A stretch of DNA of 38,461 bases, taken from the NCBI GenBank assembly GCA_022510545.1, contig JAFLTG010000021.1, positions 1-38,461 on the forward strand, read 5' to 3'. Positions within the stretch are counted from its first letter, which is position 1. Each line of letters opens with the position of its first letter. The position numbers and the translations under genes were made by a program. The stretch is from Lachnospiraceae bacterium. GTDB taxonomy: Bacteria; Bacillota; Clostridia; Lachnospirales; Lachnospiraceae. The notes under the pieces were generated by a model. That model was given only the letters and a program-made list of their open reading frames with translations. It searched no databases and was not told where the DNA came from. This document shows positions 16,671 through 23,602 of this stretch, piece by piece.

Positions 16671-16739
16671 GCAGTTCGTTCCCTCAAAATTGCGGTTCGT
16701 TCCTAAAGGGTTGCCTAAAAAAATAAATATTGATACAAT
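16671..16739 (+). promoter_or_regulatory. LytTR-type direct repeats and promoter of a putative RNA
   Basis: Two direct repeats, GCAGTTCGTTC at 16671-16681 and GCGGTTCGTTC at 16692-16702, start exactly 21 bp apart, as LytTR-domain regulators require. Directly downstream is a promoter: -35 TTGCCT (16711-16716), a 17-bp spacer and -10 TACAAT (16734-16739). The repeats end eight bases before the -35 box, a typical activator position. The nearby LytTR regulator is the obvious candidate to bind. Confidence 0.65.
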
Positions 16740-16745
16740 CAACAC

Positions 16746-16896
16746 GATATCACAAGTTAAAAGTCGGTAACAGAATTTAATCTAAAATAGCTATTACCTA
16801 ACCCTTTTTATATTGAAGATACTAGCGGTACCCCCAATACCGGTAGTTTCTGACTGAAACGAATGGTTACTTAAAGAGTGCCATTCGTTTTTTTTT
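16746..16896 (+). ncRNA. Putative ~150-nt structured regulatory RNA downstream of the two-component operon
   Basis: The predicted transcript runs from about 16746, seven bases after the -10 box, to the T-run of an intrinsic terminator near 16896. It holds no usable open reading frame: its only ATG opens a three-codon frame. One clear hairpin lies at 16821-16847, with 10-base arms, one mismatch, and the exposed loop CCCCCAA. The terminator hairpin follows at 16857-16890. A C-rich loop in a terminator-ended RNA under LytTR control recalls S. aureus RNAIII and other Gram-positive regulatory RNAs that pair with ribosome binding sites. This is inference from structure only; a leader of azlCD ending in an attenuator is the main alternative. 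Confidence 0.5.
16857..16896 (+). terminator. Intrinsic terminator
   Basis: A 10-bp perfect stem (AAACGAATGG at 16857-16866 with CCATTCGTTT at 16881-16890), a 14-base loop, and a run of T that continues to 16896. It ends the putative RNA and separates it from azlCD. Confidence 0.85.
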
Positions 16897-16952
16897 ATAT
16901 ATATTTAACGATTATCAATATCTAAGAAACTATCCTAAAAGGCAAAACTATG

Positions 16953-16982
16953 GTACAATAGCAGATAATAATTGTACAATAG
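16953..16982 (+). promoter_or_regulatory. 9-bp direct repeat at 21-bp spacing upstream of azlC
   Basis: GTACAATAG occurs at 16953-16961 and again, exactly, at 16974-16982. Each copy contains TACAAT, which could be a -10 element, but no good -35 box is present at the right distance. The 9-bp repeat with 12-bp gap is LytTR-like geometry, although the sequence differs from the 16671 repeats. Confidence 0.4.
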
Positions 16983-16997
16983 TATGTATGAAAAGTT

Positions 16998-17738
16998 ATG
17001 AATGGATGGACGGTAGATAAGAAAATGAAAGAACAATTTGTAGAGGGCTTAAAAGATGGTATTCCGATTGCGCTTGGTTATTTGTCTGTAAGTTTTAGTG
17101 TCGGAATTATGGTGCTTGCATCGGGTATGAATGCTTTTCAGGGAGCTTTAATGAGCTTTAGCAATATGACCAGCGCAGGTCAGTTTGCAGGGATTGCGGT
17201 AATCGCTTCGGGCGGAACTTTGTTAGAACTAATATTGACTCAACTGGTCATCAATCTGCGATATGCGCTTATGAGTCTGTCATTGTCACAAAAGCTGCCG
17301 GAGGATATATCGCTTTGGAAACGCATGGTGATAGCCTTTGCAAATACGGATGAAATTTTTGCGGTGGCGATGGGCCATGCAAAAACTCTGACATTTCCAT
17401 ATATGATAGGACTGCAGTGCCTGCCTATTCTTGGTTGGACCAGCGGCACGGTGTTGGGAGCTGTTGCGGGTCAAGTGCTGCCAACGGCTATTGGCAGTGC
17501 GTTAAGTGTGGCGCTGTATGGCATGTTTATTGCAGTAGTTGTGCCGGTAGCAGCCAAAATACGTCCGGTGCTGTGTATAGCAGCTATTGCAGCCTTTTTG
17601 AGTTGTATTATTTATTATATCCCATTGTTTTCAGGTATTTCTACGGGTATGTCAATTATTATCTGTACAATTCTGGCTTCAGTGATTGGGGCGCTTATTT
17701 TCCCGGTTCCACAAGAGTCTGAAAAAATGGAGGAATGA
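16998..17738 (+). CDS. azlC: AzlC-family branched-chain amino acid exporter subunit
   Basis: A 246-residue membrane protein matching AzlC: an N-terminal GLKDGIPIALGYLSVSFSVGIM segment, a FSNMTSAGQFAGIAVIASGG stretch (about residues 53-72), and a NTDEIFAVAM motif followed by several hydrophobic segments. AzlC and the small AzlD subunit together export branched-chain amino acids and analogues such as azaleucine. The AzlD gene follows after four bases. The ATG at 16998 has only a weak ribosome site; an in-frame ATG follows at 17025, so the start is less certain than the rest. Confidence 0.88.
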   Translation: MNGWTVDKKMKEQFVEGLKDGIPIALGYLSVSFSVGIMVLASGMNAFQGALMSFSNMTSAGQFAGIAVIASGGTLLELILTQLVINLRYALMSLSLSQKLPEDISLWKRMVIAFANTDEIFAVAMGHAKTLTFPYMIGLQCLPILGWTSGTVLGAVAGQVLPTAIGSALSVALYGMFIAVVVPVAAKIRPVLCIAAIAAFLSCIIYYIPLFSGISTGMSIIICTILASVIGALIFPVPQESEKMEE

Positions 17739-17742
17739 TACT

Positions 17743-18042
17743 ATGATTTATTTGTATATTTTGGCCATGGCGCTGGTAACTTATCTTATCCGAATGATTC
17801 CATTGACGGTTTTTCGTAAAAAAATTACCAGTCAGTTTATCTGTTCCTTTTTATATTATGTTCCCTATGCCTGTCTGACTGCTATGACCATACCGGCAGT
17901 TTTTTATGCGACTAACAGTCTGTTAAGTGCGCTTGCCGGCGTAACAGTGGCGGTCATACTCGCCTTCAGCCGTAGAAATCTGGTTACTGTGGCAGCAGGA
18001 GCCTGTCTGGCAGTTTTTATTGTGGAGCAGTTTATGCTGTGA
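17743..18042 (+). CDS. azlD: AzlD-family exporter subunit
   Basis: A 99-residue, very hydrophobic protein with about four membrane segments and the AzlD signatures YLIRMIPLTVFRKKI (14-28) and FLYYVPYACLTAMTIPAVFYAT (about 35-56). It is the partner of the preceding AzlC protein in branched-chain amino acid export. The ATG at 17743 follows a GGAGG at 17729-17733; an upstream in-frame start would overlap azlC and lacks a ribosome site. The following 150 bases hold the promoter of the next operon and no clear terminator. Confidence 0.9.
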   Translation: MIYLYILAMALVTYLIRMIPLTVFRKKITSQFICSFLYYVPYACLTAMTIPAVFYATNSLLSALAGVTVAVILAFSRRNLVTVAAGACLAVFIVEQFML

Positions 18043-18098
18043 TAAAGTAAACGATATGATAATATTGTATATCATTTATATAAAAAGAAATACTATTT

Positions 18099-18149
18099 TT
18101 GAACTCAAATGTATGTTATAATTATAATAGATAATACCGATATATGGTA
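18099..18149 (+). promoter_or_regulatory. Promoter and possible operator of the XRE-protease-PIN operon
   Basis: -35 TTGAAC (18099-18104), an 18-bp spacer and -10 TATAAT (18123-18128). Just behind the expected start, ATACC and GGTAT (18134-18150) flank seven bases, a small symmetric element where an autoregulating XRE protein could bind. Confidence 0.55.
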
Positions 18150-18195
18150 TATATAAATATGAAACAGCATTGCTAATTCATGCGGGAGGGTTAGG

Positions 18196-18555
18196 ATGAA
18201 AGAGAAGAGTAGAGTGTTTGGCAATAACCTGCGATTCTACTTGGGAAAAAAGGGAATGCAGCCTAAAGAGTTTGCTGAGAAACTTGGATATCCTGAATAT
18301 GAAGTTCAGAAAATGATGGATGCAAGACTCTTTCTTGATAGACAGGAGCAGGAACAGATTGCGGAAGCATTGGATTTGCCGTTAGATACATTATATCAGG
18401 CTCTTGAGGATCAACTCTATGAGAATGCAGGATGTTTTGAATGTAGAGGAGAATTTTCGACTTCTGAAAATAAAAAAATTATTTTGGATTTGTTTGATGT
18501 TTATTGTGATGTGCAGGAAGTTTTAGTAGAAGAAGGATTGAAGCCATCTACTTAG
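18196..18555 (+). CDS. XRE-family helix-turn-helix regulator
   Basis: A 119-residue protein. Residues 8-65 form an XRE-like helix-turn-helix (NNLRFYLGKKGMQPKEFAEKLGYPEYEVQKMM), ending in a helix ALDLPLDTLYQAL. The C-terminal 45 residues are acidic and of unknown fold, with two cysteines close together (CFEC). It heads a three-gene operon with an ImmA/IrrE protease and a PIN-like protein. In ImmR/ImmA and DdrO/IrrE pairs the protease cleaves the XRE repressor, and the same relation is plausible here. A GGGAGG site precedes the ATG. Its stop codon lies inside the loop of an intrinsic terminator. Confidence 0.85.
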   Translation: MKEKSRVFGNNLRFYLGKKGMQPKEFAEKLGYPEYEVQKMMDARLFLDRQEQEQIAEALDLPLDTLYQALEDQLYENAGCFECRGEFSTSENKKIILDLFDVYCDVQEVLVEEGLKPST

Positions 18556-18570
18556 GTAGATGGCTTTTTT
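18541..18570 (+). terminator. Intrinsic terminator overlapping the stop of the XRE gene
   Basis: The 11-bp perfect stem AAGCCATCTAC / GTAGATGGCTT has a four-base loop (TTAG) and a T-run. The loop contains the TAG stop codon at 18553-18555, and the left arm encodes the last residues of the XRE protein. It stands 16 bases before the next start codon, so it can limit transcription into the protease and PIN-like genes, and translating ribosomes would disturb it. Confidence 0.88.
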
Positions 18571-18585
18571 CAAGGAGGGAATTAA

Positions 18586-19380
18586 ATGATTGGCAAAAAT
18601 AATACAGTAGTTTCGATAATTAAGGAATTTATTAATTCCAAAAAAGATGAAAAAGGAATTGTGAATGAGATTATTCGAGATGATGTATTTAGTATATTAG
18701 CTGCAGAATGCGTTGTTTTGTATTATGCATTGAATGATAAAGAAGTTGAAGGCTGTCATGTTATAAAACCTGTAAATGGTAAGATGGAGCAATTTGTTTT
18801 TATTAATACTACAAAAGCAGTACAGGAACAGACATGGACGGCAGCCCATGAACTTGGACATGTATGGAAAGTAGATTCTTATGTAAAAAATAAATTGAAA
18901 CAAAATGATTTGGATTCCGAAGATTTGGTGAATCGTTTTGCCGCAGAGTTACTGCTTCCGGAAGATATTTTTAAAAAGGAAGTAGATGATAAGTTGATAG
19001 AGTACGACTATAAAGGGCCCCAAATATCTGCAGAAATGATGGTTCGTTTAGTAACATACTTGATGAACTATTTTTGTACACCGTATAAAGCTATCATTCG
19101 AAGATTTATTGAATTGAGCTACATTGAAGAATGTGCAGAGAAACAATTTTTGCAAGGATTCGAGAATGAGAACGATCTTTATAAGCGCTTGATTGTTGAA
19201 AATCAGTATACAAGACTGGAAACCGTAAATAAGGCTTATTCTATGGGAAGCATAGAGCAGGATATAAACATATTGGAAAGGAACGGAGTGTATTCTGACA
19301 ATAAAGTGGCCCGCCTTAGAGAAATGTTTCATATAGAAAGAACAGAGGTGAAAGAAGAACGCTATAACTTTGGGGGCTAA
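18586..19380 (+). CDS. ImmA/IrrE-family metallopeptidase
   Basis: A 264-residue protein of the ImmA/IrrE (DUF955) family. The zinc site is H88-E89-L-G-H92 within AAHELGHVWKV, with the third ligand E121 in the NRFAAELLLPED segment; both are the standard family motifs. Such proteases cleave XRE-type repressors in mobile elements and DNA-damage responses. It lies directly behind an XRE gene, after a terminator and an AAGGAGGG site, and three bases before a PIN-like gene. The roughly 100 residues after the peptidase domain have no motif I recognise and may sense the trigger or hold the partner. Confidence 0.9.
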   Translation: MIGKNNTVVSIIKEFINSKKDEKGIVNEIIRDDVFSILAAECVVLYYALNDKEVEGCHVIKPVNGKMEQFVFINTTKAVQEQTWTAAHELGHVWKVDSYVKNKLKQNDLDSEDLVNRFAAELLLPEDIFKKEVDDKLIEYDYKGPQISAEMMVRLVTYLMNYFCTPYKAIIRRFIELSYIEECAEKQFLQGFENENDLYKRLIVENQYTRLETVNKAYSMGSIEQDINILERNGVYSDNKVARLREMFHIERTEVKEERYNFGG

Positions 19381-19383
19381 AAT

Positions 19384-19989
19384 ATGGACGAGCAGATAAA
19401 GGTAGTGATAGACGCAGATTTTTTTCGTAATATTACAGAATATGAGCATGGATTAAAACTGTTTTTTAAAGTAATGGATGATTTGGATATGGAACCTGTT
19501 ATGCATGAGTTCGTAGCCAATGTTGAATTAAAGAATAATGTATATTTACAGCAATTAAAAGATGAATGTAAAATTTCAATTATTTCTTATGAAGATTATC
19601 TTAAAGAAGAAGATGAGTCTGAATATAAAGAATATTTTCTTAGGGCTTTTGAACGAATAAATCGCTTTGATTTTCCAGGAAAAGATATATATGAGTATCA
19701 AGAACGGGATGAAAGTCTTGGGGAGATACGTTCGCTTTATATGGCAAGAAAATTGGGATACATATATTTTATGTCTGATGATGCGGATGCGAAAGTATTG
19801 GCTAGAAATTTCTTTTCTAGTAAAAAAGCTGTAGATGTTAAATCTTTATATGAGGCTCTAATCATGTGTAAAGAAAGAAATACAGAACTTAAGTGGAAAG
19901 ATATAAATCCTACGGTAACTAATTCAATGAATAAAAGGCAGGATAGGATAAAAGCTTTAAAGGCGTTATATAGTGGAGATAGTAATTAG
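19384..19989 (+). CDS. PIN-domain-like protein, probable nuclease effector of the XRE-ImmA/IrrE operon
   Basis: A 201-residue protein not clearly assigned to a named family. Its pattern is PIN-like: a first strand with acidic residue (VVIDADFF, D10/D12), a middle acid (E42), then SLGEIRSLYMARKLG (E114) and the YFMSDDADAKVLA segment (D132, D133, D135). These are the positions of the four metal-binding acids in PIN ribonucleases, and the E...D order with a small alpha/beta unit between them is characteristic. It begins three bases after the protease gene. PIN-type proteins are known to be encoded beside XRE/COG2856-type regulators in toxin-antitoxin-like loci, so a regulated toxin is plausible. 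The nuclease call is inference. Confidence 0.55.
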   Translation: MDEQIKVVIDADFFRNITEYEHGLKLFFKVMDDLDMEPVMHEFVANVELKNNVYLQQLKDECKISIISYEDYLKEEDESEYKEYFLRAFERINRFDFPGKDIYEYQERDESLGEIRSLYMARKLGYIYFMSDDADAKVLARNFFSSKKAVDVKSLYEALIMCKERNTELKWKDINPTVTNSMNKRQDRIKALKALYSGDSN

Positions 19990-20023
19990 TGTAAATAAAC
20001 GAATTAAGAGATGGAAAGTGTAA

Positions 20024-20812
20024 ATGTTATATATACCTGACAAGATAAAAAGGGAACTTCAAAATGAAGCATATGAGGTCGATAGTATCGGGAAGTCGGG
20101 AGGCAGCATTTTTCTTTTTGCAGATAAAGTATTAAAGATACAAGATAATTCCGATGAAGCAAATCATGAAGTGCAAGCTATGCGCTGGCTTGAGGGAAAA
20201 ATATCAGTGCCGAAGATAATCGCACATGAGTGTAGCGAAGATAAAAGCTATCTACTTATGACACACGTGTCAGGTAAAATGGCTTGTAGTGAAGAATATT
20301 TAAATAATCCCGCAAAGCTTACGACCTTGCTCGCCCACGCAATGAAAGAATTATGGCGAATTGATATTTCGGATTGCCCGCTTGATTGTTCTTTGGACAG
20401 AAAGCTTGAAGCAGCACAATTTCGTGTAAAAAACAACTTAGTAGATATGGAAGATGTTGAGCCGGATACATTTGGTCCAAATGGATTTGAAGACCCTGAA
20501 GCTTTGCTTCAATGGCTGGTAGATAATAGACCGGCTGAAGAGTTGGTTTTATCGCACGGGGATTTTTGTCTGCCCAATATTTATATTAACAAGGATGAGA
20601 AAATTAGTTTTATCGATCTTGGAAGAACGGGTGTGGCTGACAAGTGGCAGGATATAGCGTTGTGTTATCGAAGTTTAAAGTATAATTATGATGGAAAATA
20701 TGGCGGCAAAGCATATTCGGGATATGATCCGGATATGCTTTTTGAAAAATTAGGTATTGCTCCGGATTGGAAGAAAATACGCTATTATAATTTGTTGGAT
20801 GAATTGTTTTGA
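20024..20812 (+). CDS. Aminoglycoside 3'-phosphotransferase-like kinase
   Basis: A 262-residue protein of the APH(3') family, close to the usual 264. Catalytic segment: H178-G-D180-F-C-L-P-N185; metal-binding D198 in FIDLGRTGVADKWQDIA. The C-terminus ends in the family-typical YNLLDELF. APH(3') enzymes phosphorylate kanamycin/neomycin-type drugs; the sequence is recognisably different from APH(3')-IIIa, so whether it confers resistance cannot be told. It stands alone behind the PIN-like gene with its own start. No flanking insertion sequence is visible, so it may be a native chromosomal member. Confidence 0.85.
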   Translation: MLYIPDKIKRELQNEAYEVDSIGKSGGSIFLFADKVLKIQDNSDEANHEVQAMRWLEGKISVPKIIAHECSEDKSYLLMTHVSGKMACSEEYLNNPAKLTTLLAHAMKELWRIDISDCPLDCSLDRKLEAAQFRVKNNLVDMEDVEPDTFGPNGFEDPEALLQWLVDNRPAEELVLSHGDFCLPNIYINKDEKISFIDLGRTGVADKWQDIALCYRSLKYNYDGKYGGKAYSGYDPDMLFEKLGIAPDWKKIRYYNLLDELF

Positions 20813-20887
20813 TATAAAATTAAATCTACTCATCTTTTCTGTGATAGGATATAATAATATCAGTTAGAAAGGACAATAGGTGTTCCT

Positions 20888-21336
20888 ATGAGTGAGAGAC
20901 TGCTTGATTTATTGTTGTAAGAAAAGAGAATATAGTTAAAGGGCGGACTTTATCACAAGACGCAGGTGAGCCTTGCTTATAATTCGAATCGTATAGAAGG
21001 AAGTCGTTTGACAGAAGAACAGACCAGATATATTTATGAAACTAATACGATATTGAATGATGGCGAGGAACCTCTAAAAGTGGATGACATTCTTGAAACG
21101 GTCAGTTTGAAAGTATACACCCATTCCAGGATGGAAATGGCAGGGTTGGACGTATCATTATGTTCAAAGAGTGCTTAAAATATGATATTATACCGTTTAT
21201 TATTGATGAACAACATAAATTATATTATTACAGGGGATTGAAAGAGTACGGAACAGAAAAGGATTATCTGCTTGATACCTGCAGGTCAGCCCAGGATGCC
21301 TATGAAAGTTTTATAAAATATTTTTTCCCGGAGTAA
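20888..21336 (+). pseudogene. Fic-family AMP-transferase pseudogene
   Basis: In frame from ATG 20888 the sequence reads MSERLLDLLL, then two stops (20918 and 20933), then YHKTQVSLAYNSNRIEGSRL, the inhibitory-motif and N-terminal region of a Fic protein, through DDILET. At about 21107 the frame shifts and the C-terminal half follows at once: FESIHPFQDGNGRVGRIIMF, containing an intact Fic active motif, to the normal end at 21336. So the gene has two nonsense codons and an out-of-frame deletion of roughly 90 codons. It cannot make a working Fic enzyme. A TATAAT-like -10 element is still present upstream. Confidence 0.85.
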
Positions 21337-21417
21337 GAATCCTCATGAAAAAGTTGTAAGAGCATTAAAAAGAAACTTTATTGATGAGGGGATTCTATTG
21401 TAAGAAAGGAGCATTAA
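21337..21417. other. Short spacer behind the Fic pseudogene, possible gene debris
   Basis: One frame (21343-21402) reads PHEKVVRALKRNFIDEGILL then stop, which looks protein-like but matches nothing I can name. It may be the tail of another lost gene. AGAATCCTCAT and its imperfect complement ATGAGGGGATTCT flank the stretch. Confidence 0.3.
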
Positions 21418-22107
21418 ATGGAAATTATAAAAATCAACGAAACCACATGGAGAATTGAAGAAGAAGGCGTGCGCTTCTTTTTACTGGCAGGAAAGAAAAA
21501 AGCATTACTCATTGACAGCGGTATGCAGATACATAATGCAAAAGAGATTGCACAGGGACTTGTTAATCTTCCAATAGAACTATTGAACACACATGGAGAT
21601 ATAGATCACGTAGGAAGTAATGATGAATTTGAATCTTTTTATATGAATCCTGCCGAAGCTTCCAATTATTATAATACGCAGAAAAAGACAGGAACAATTA
21701 TTCCTGTTACCGATGGTGATATCATTGACCTCGGCGACCGTGAGTTGGAAATCATAACACTTCCCGGTCATACACCCGGCAGTATAGCTGCGCTGGATAA
21801 AAAGAATCGAGTGCTTATCAGCGGAGATCCGATTCAGGATGGGAATATTTTCATGTTTGGTGTTCAGCGTGAAATGCATGCGTATCTTCTAAGTCTTGAA
21901 AAGCTGAAAAAGTATTTAGATAAATTTGATACGATTTATCCTTCTCATGGTTCATTCCCTGTTACACCGGAAATAATTGACTCTCTACATGAAGGAGCAA
22001 CACGCATTTTAGCAGGCGAAGTAGAGGGAAGTGATGCGGAATTCCATGGAATAAAAATAAAAAGATACGATGTGGGAGTTGCAGGATTTTTGTGTGATTA
22101 TAAATAA
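21418..22107 (+). CDS. MBL-fold metallo-hydrolase
   Basis: A 229-residue metallo-beta-lactamase-fold protein. The first metal motif is THGDIDHVGS with H59, D61, D63 and H64, that is H-x-D-x-D-H rather than the classical H-x-H-x-D-H. Further ligands are H118 (LPGHTPGS), D137 (ISGD) and H177 (YPSHG). The replaced second His suggests altered metal use. This fold covers glyoxalase II-like thioesterases, lactonases, phosphodiesterases and others; substrate cannot be assigned. An AAAGGAG site precedes the ATG. It is flanked by a Fic pseudogene and a DinB-like gene, with no obvious pathway link. Confidence 0.85.
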   Translation: MEIIKINETTWRIEEEGVRFFLLAGKKKALLIDSGMQIHNAKEIAQGLVNLPIELLNTHGDIDHVGSNDEFESFYMNPAEASNYYNTQKKTGTIIPVTDGDIIDLGDRELEIITLPGHTPGSIAALDKKNRVLISGDPIQDGNIFMFGVQREMHAYLLSLEKLKKYLDKFDTIYPSHGSFPVTPEIIDSLHEGATRILAGEVEGSDAEFHGIKIKRYDVGVAGFLCDYK

Positions 22108-22160
22108 ACAGATTGCTCGTCGAGTACGCAGTATTATGGCTGGATTGGAGATTTTAGTAG

Positions 22161-22820
22161 ATGAACAAAGAGTGGTCAGAGCTCAATAAAACAATGCAAT
22201 CTCAAATTAAAAAAGAAGAGTCATTTTCTGAGGGAATTGAAACACTTTTAAAATTAAGACAAGATTTATTTGATGAGTTGTACAAGCTAAAAAAAGAATT
22301 AACAAGAGAAGATTTTAATGCAATCCCATTTATAAATGCAAATGGCTATCACAATAAAACGATTGCCTATTCAATATGGCATATTTTTCGTATTGAAGAT
22401 ATTGTTGCTCATTCATTGGTGAAAGGGGATGAGCAGATATTTTTTTCTGAAAATTATTCTAAGCGCACAGGTTCTCCAATTATTACAACGGGAAATGAAC
22501 TTGTAAAAGAACAAATTTCGGAGTTTTCAAAGTTGTTGGATTTGGAAGAATTGTATGCGTATGTTTCCGACGTAAAGAACAGTACAGATGAAATATTAAA
22601 AGAGTTGAAGTACACTAATATTAAACGAAAAATGACAAATAAAGATAAGGATTATCTAAAGTCTTTATCAGTTGTAAGCACGAACGATAATGCCTATTGG
22701 CTTATTGATTATTGGTGCGGGAAAGATGTTCGAGGGTTAATTCAAATGCCGTTTTCCAGACATTGGATAATGCACGTTGAAGCAATACTTAGAATTAAAA
22801 ATAAAATACATCCAAATTGA
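22161..22820 (+). CDS. DinB-like four-helix protein
   Basis: A 219-residue, mostly helical protein resembling the DinB/YfiT superfamily, in which three histidines bind a metal at one end of a four-helix bundle. Candidate ligands are the His in SIWHIFRIEDIVAH (about residues 73-84) and the pair in FSRHWIMHVEA near the C-terminus. Family members include thiol-dependent transferases and many proteins of unknown role; no substrate can be suggested. The gene sits between the MBL-fold gene and yaaA in the same direction. The ribosome site is weak (TTGGAGAT), so expression may be low. Confidence 0.65.
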   Translation: MNKEWSELNKTMQSQIKKEESFSEGIETLLKLRQDLFDELYKLKKELTREDFNAIPFINANGYHNKTIAYSIWHIFRIEDIVAHSLVKGDEQIFFSENYSKRTGSPIITTGNELVKEQISEFSKLLDLEELYAYVSDVKNSTDEILKELKYTNIKRKMTNKDKDYLKSLSVVSTNDNAYWLIDYWCGKDVRGLIQMPFSRHWIMHVEAILRIKNKIHPN

Positions 22821-22837
22821 CAACGGAGTGATTTCAT

Positions 22838-23602
22838 ATGAAAATTATTCTCTCTCCCGCCAAGAAAATGAATACAGATTTGGATACGCTTGACTATATA
22901 GATTTACCTGAGCACTTATCTCAAACAAAAGAAATCCTTCATTGGCTTCAATCGAAGTCATATGGTGAACTGAAAACATTGTGGTGCTGTAATGACCAAA
23001 TTGCAGAGCTAAATTTTAGGCGCCTGAGTAATATGGACCTTCATAATCAATTGACACCGGCCATTCTGTCATATGAGGGAATTGCTTTTCAATATATGGC
23101 CCCTGCAGTGTTTGAATATTCACAGTTTGATTATGTACAACAGCATTTGCGTATATTATCAGCTTTTTATGGAGTATTAAAACCAATGGATGGCGTGATA
23201 CCGTACCGATTAGAAATGAACGCAAAAGCGTCGATAAATGGATGTAAAAATTTATATGATTTGTGGGGAAGAAAAATCTATGATTCAGTCAGGGATGAAG
23301 ATGGAATTATCATTAATCTTGCATCCAAGGAATATTCCAGGTGTGTTGAAAAATATTTGACTCCGGAAGATACATATATAACTGTCACATTCTGTGAAGT
23401 ATCAGGTAATAAGCTGGTAACCAAGGGAACCTATGCCAAAATGGCAAGGGGCGAAATGGTACGATATATGGCGGAGAGACAGATAGAAGAACCGACCGAA
23501 ATAAAGACTTTTAATCGATTGGGATACGTATATCGGGATGAGTTGTCCACAGACTTAGAGTATGTGTTTGAGAGAGTAAGTAAGGAGGTTTTCCCAAGAT
23601 GA
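22838..23602 (+). CDS. yaaA: Peroxide stress protein YaaA (UPF0246/DUF328)
   Basis: A 254-residue protein of standard YaaA length. Recognised by the opening KIILSPAKKMN, the AILSYEGIAFQYM segment, LRILSAFYGVLKPMDGVIPYRLEM (about residues 106-129), and INLASKEYS. In E. coli YaaA limits free iron and oxidative DNA damage during peroxide stress and has a fold that binds DNA. CGGAGTG precedes the ATG. The stop codon overlaps the start of the downstream HD-GYP gene (ATGA), so the two are translationally coupled, an unusual pairing worth noting. Confidence 0.92.
   Translation: MKIILSPAKKMNTDLDTLDYIDLPEHLSQTKEILHWLQSKSYGELKTLWCCNDQIAELNFRRLSNMDLHNQLTPAILSYEGIAFQYMAPAVFEYSQFDYVQQHLRILSAFYGVLKPMDGVIPYRLEMNAKASINGCKNLYDLWGRKIYDSVRDEDGIIINLASKEYSRCVEKYLTPEDTYITVTFCEVSGNKLVTKGTYAKMARGEMVRYMAERQIEEPTEIKTFNRLGYVYRDELSTDLEYVFERVSKEVFPR

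Noticed and set aside
16618-16997. A short peptide gene (for example an AgrD-like pheromone) in the gap behind the kinases
   Set aside because: No ATG-initiated frame of useful length with a ribosome site was found within the predicted transcript.
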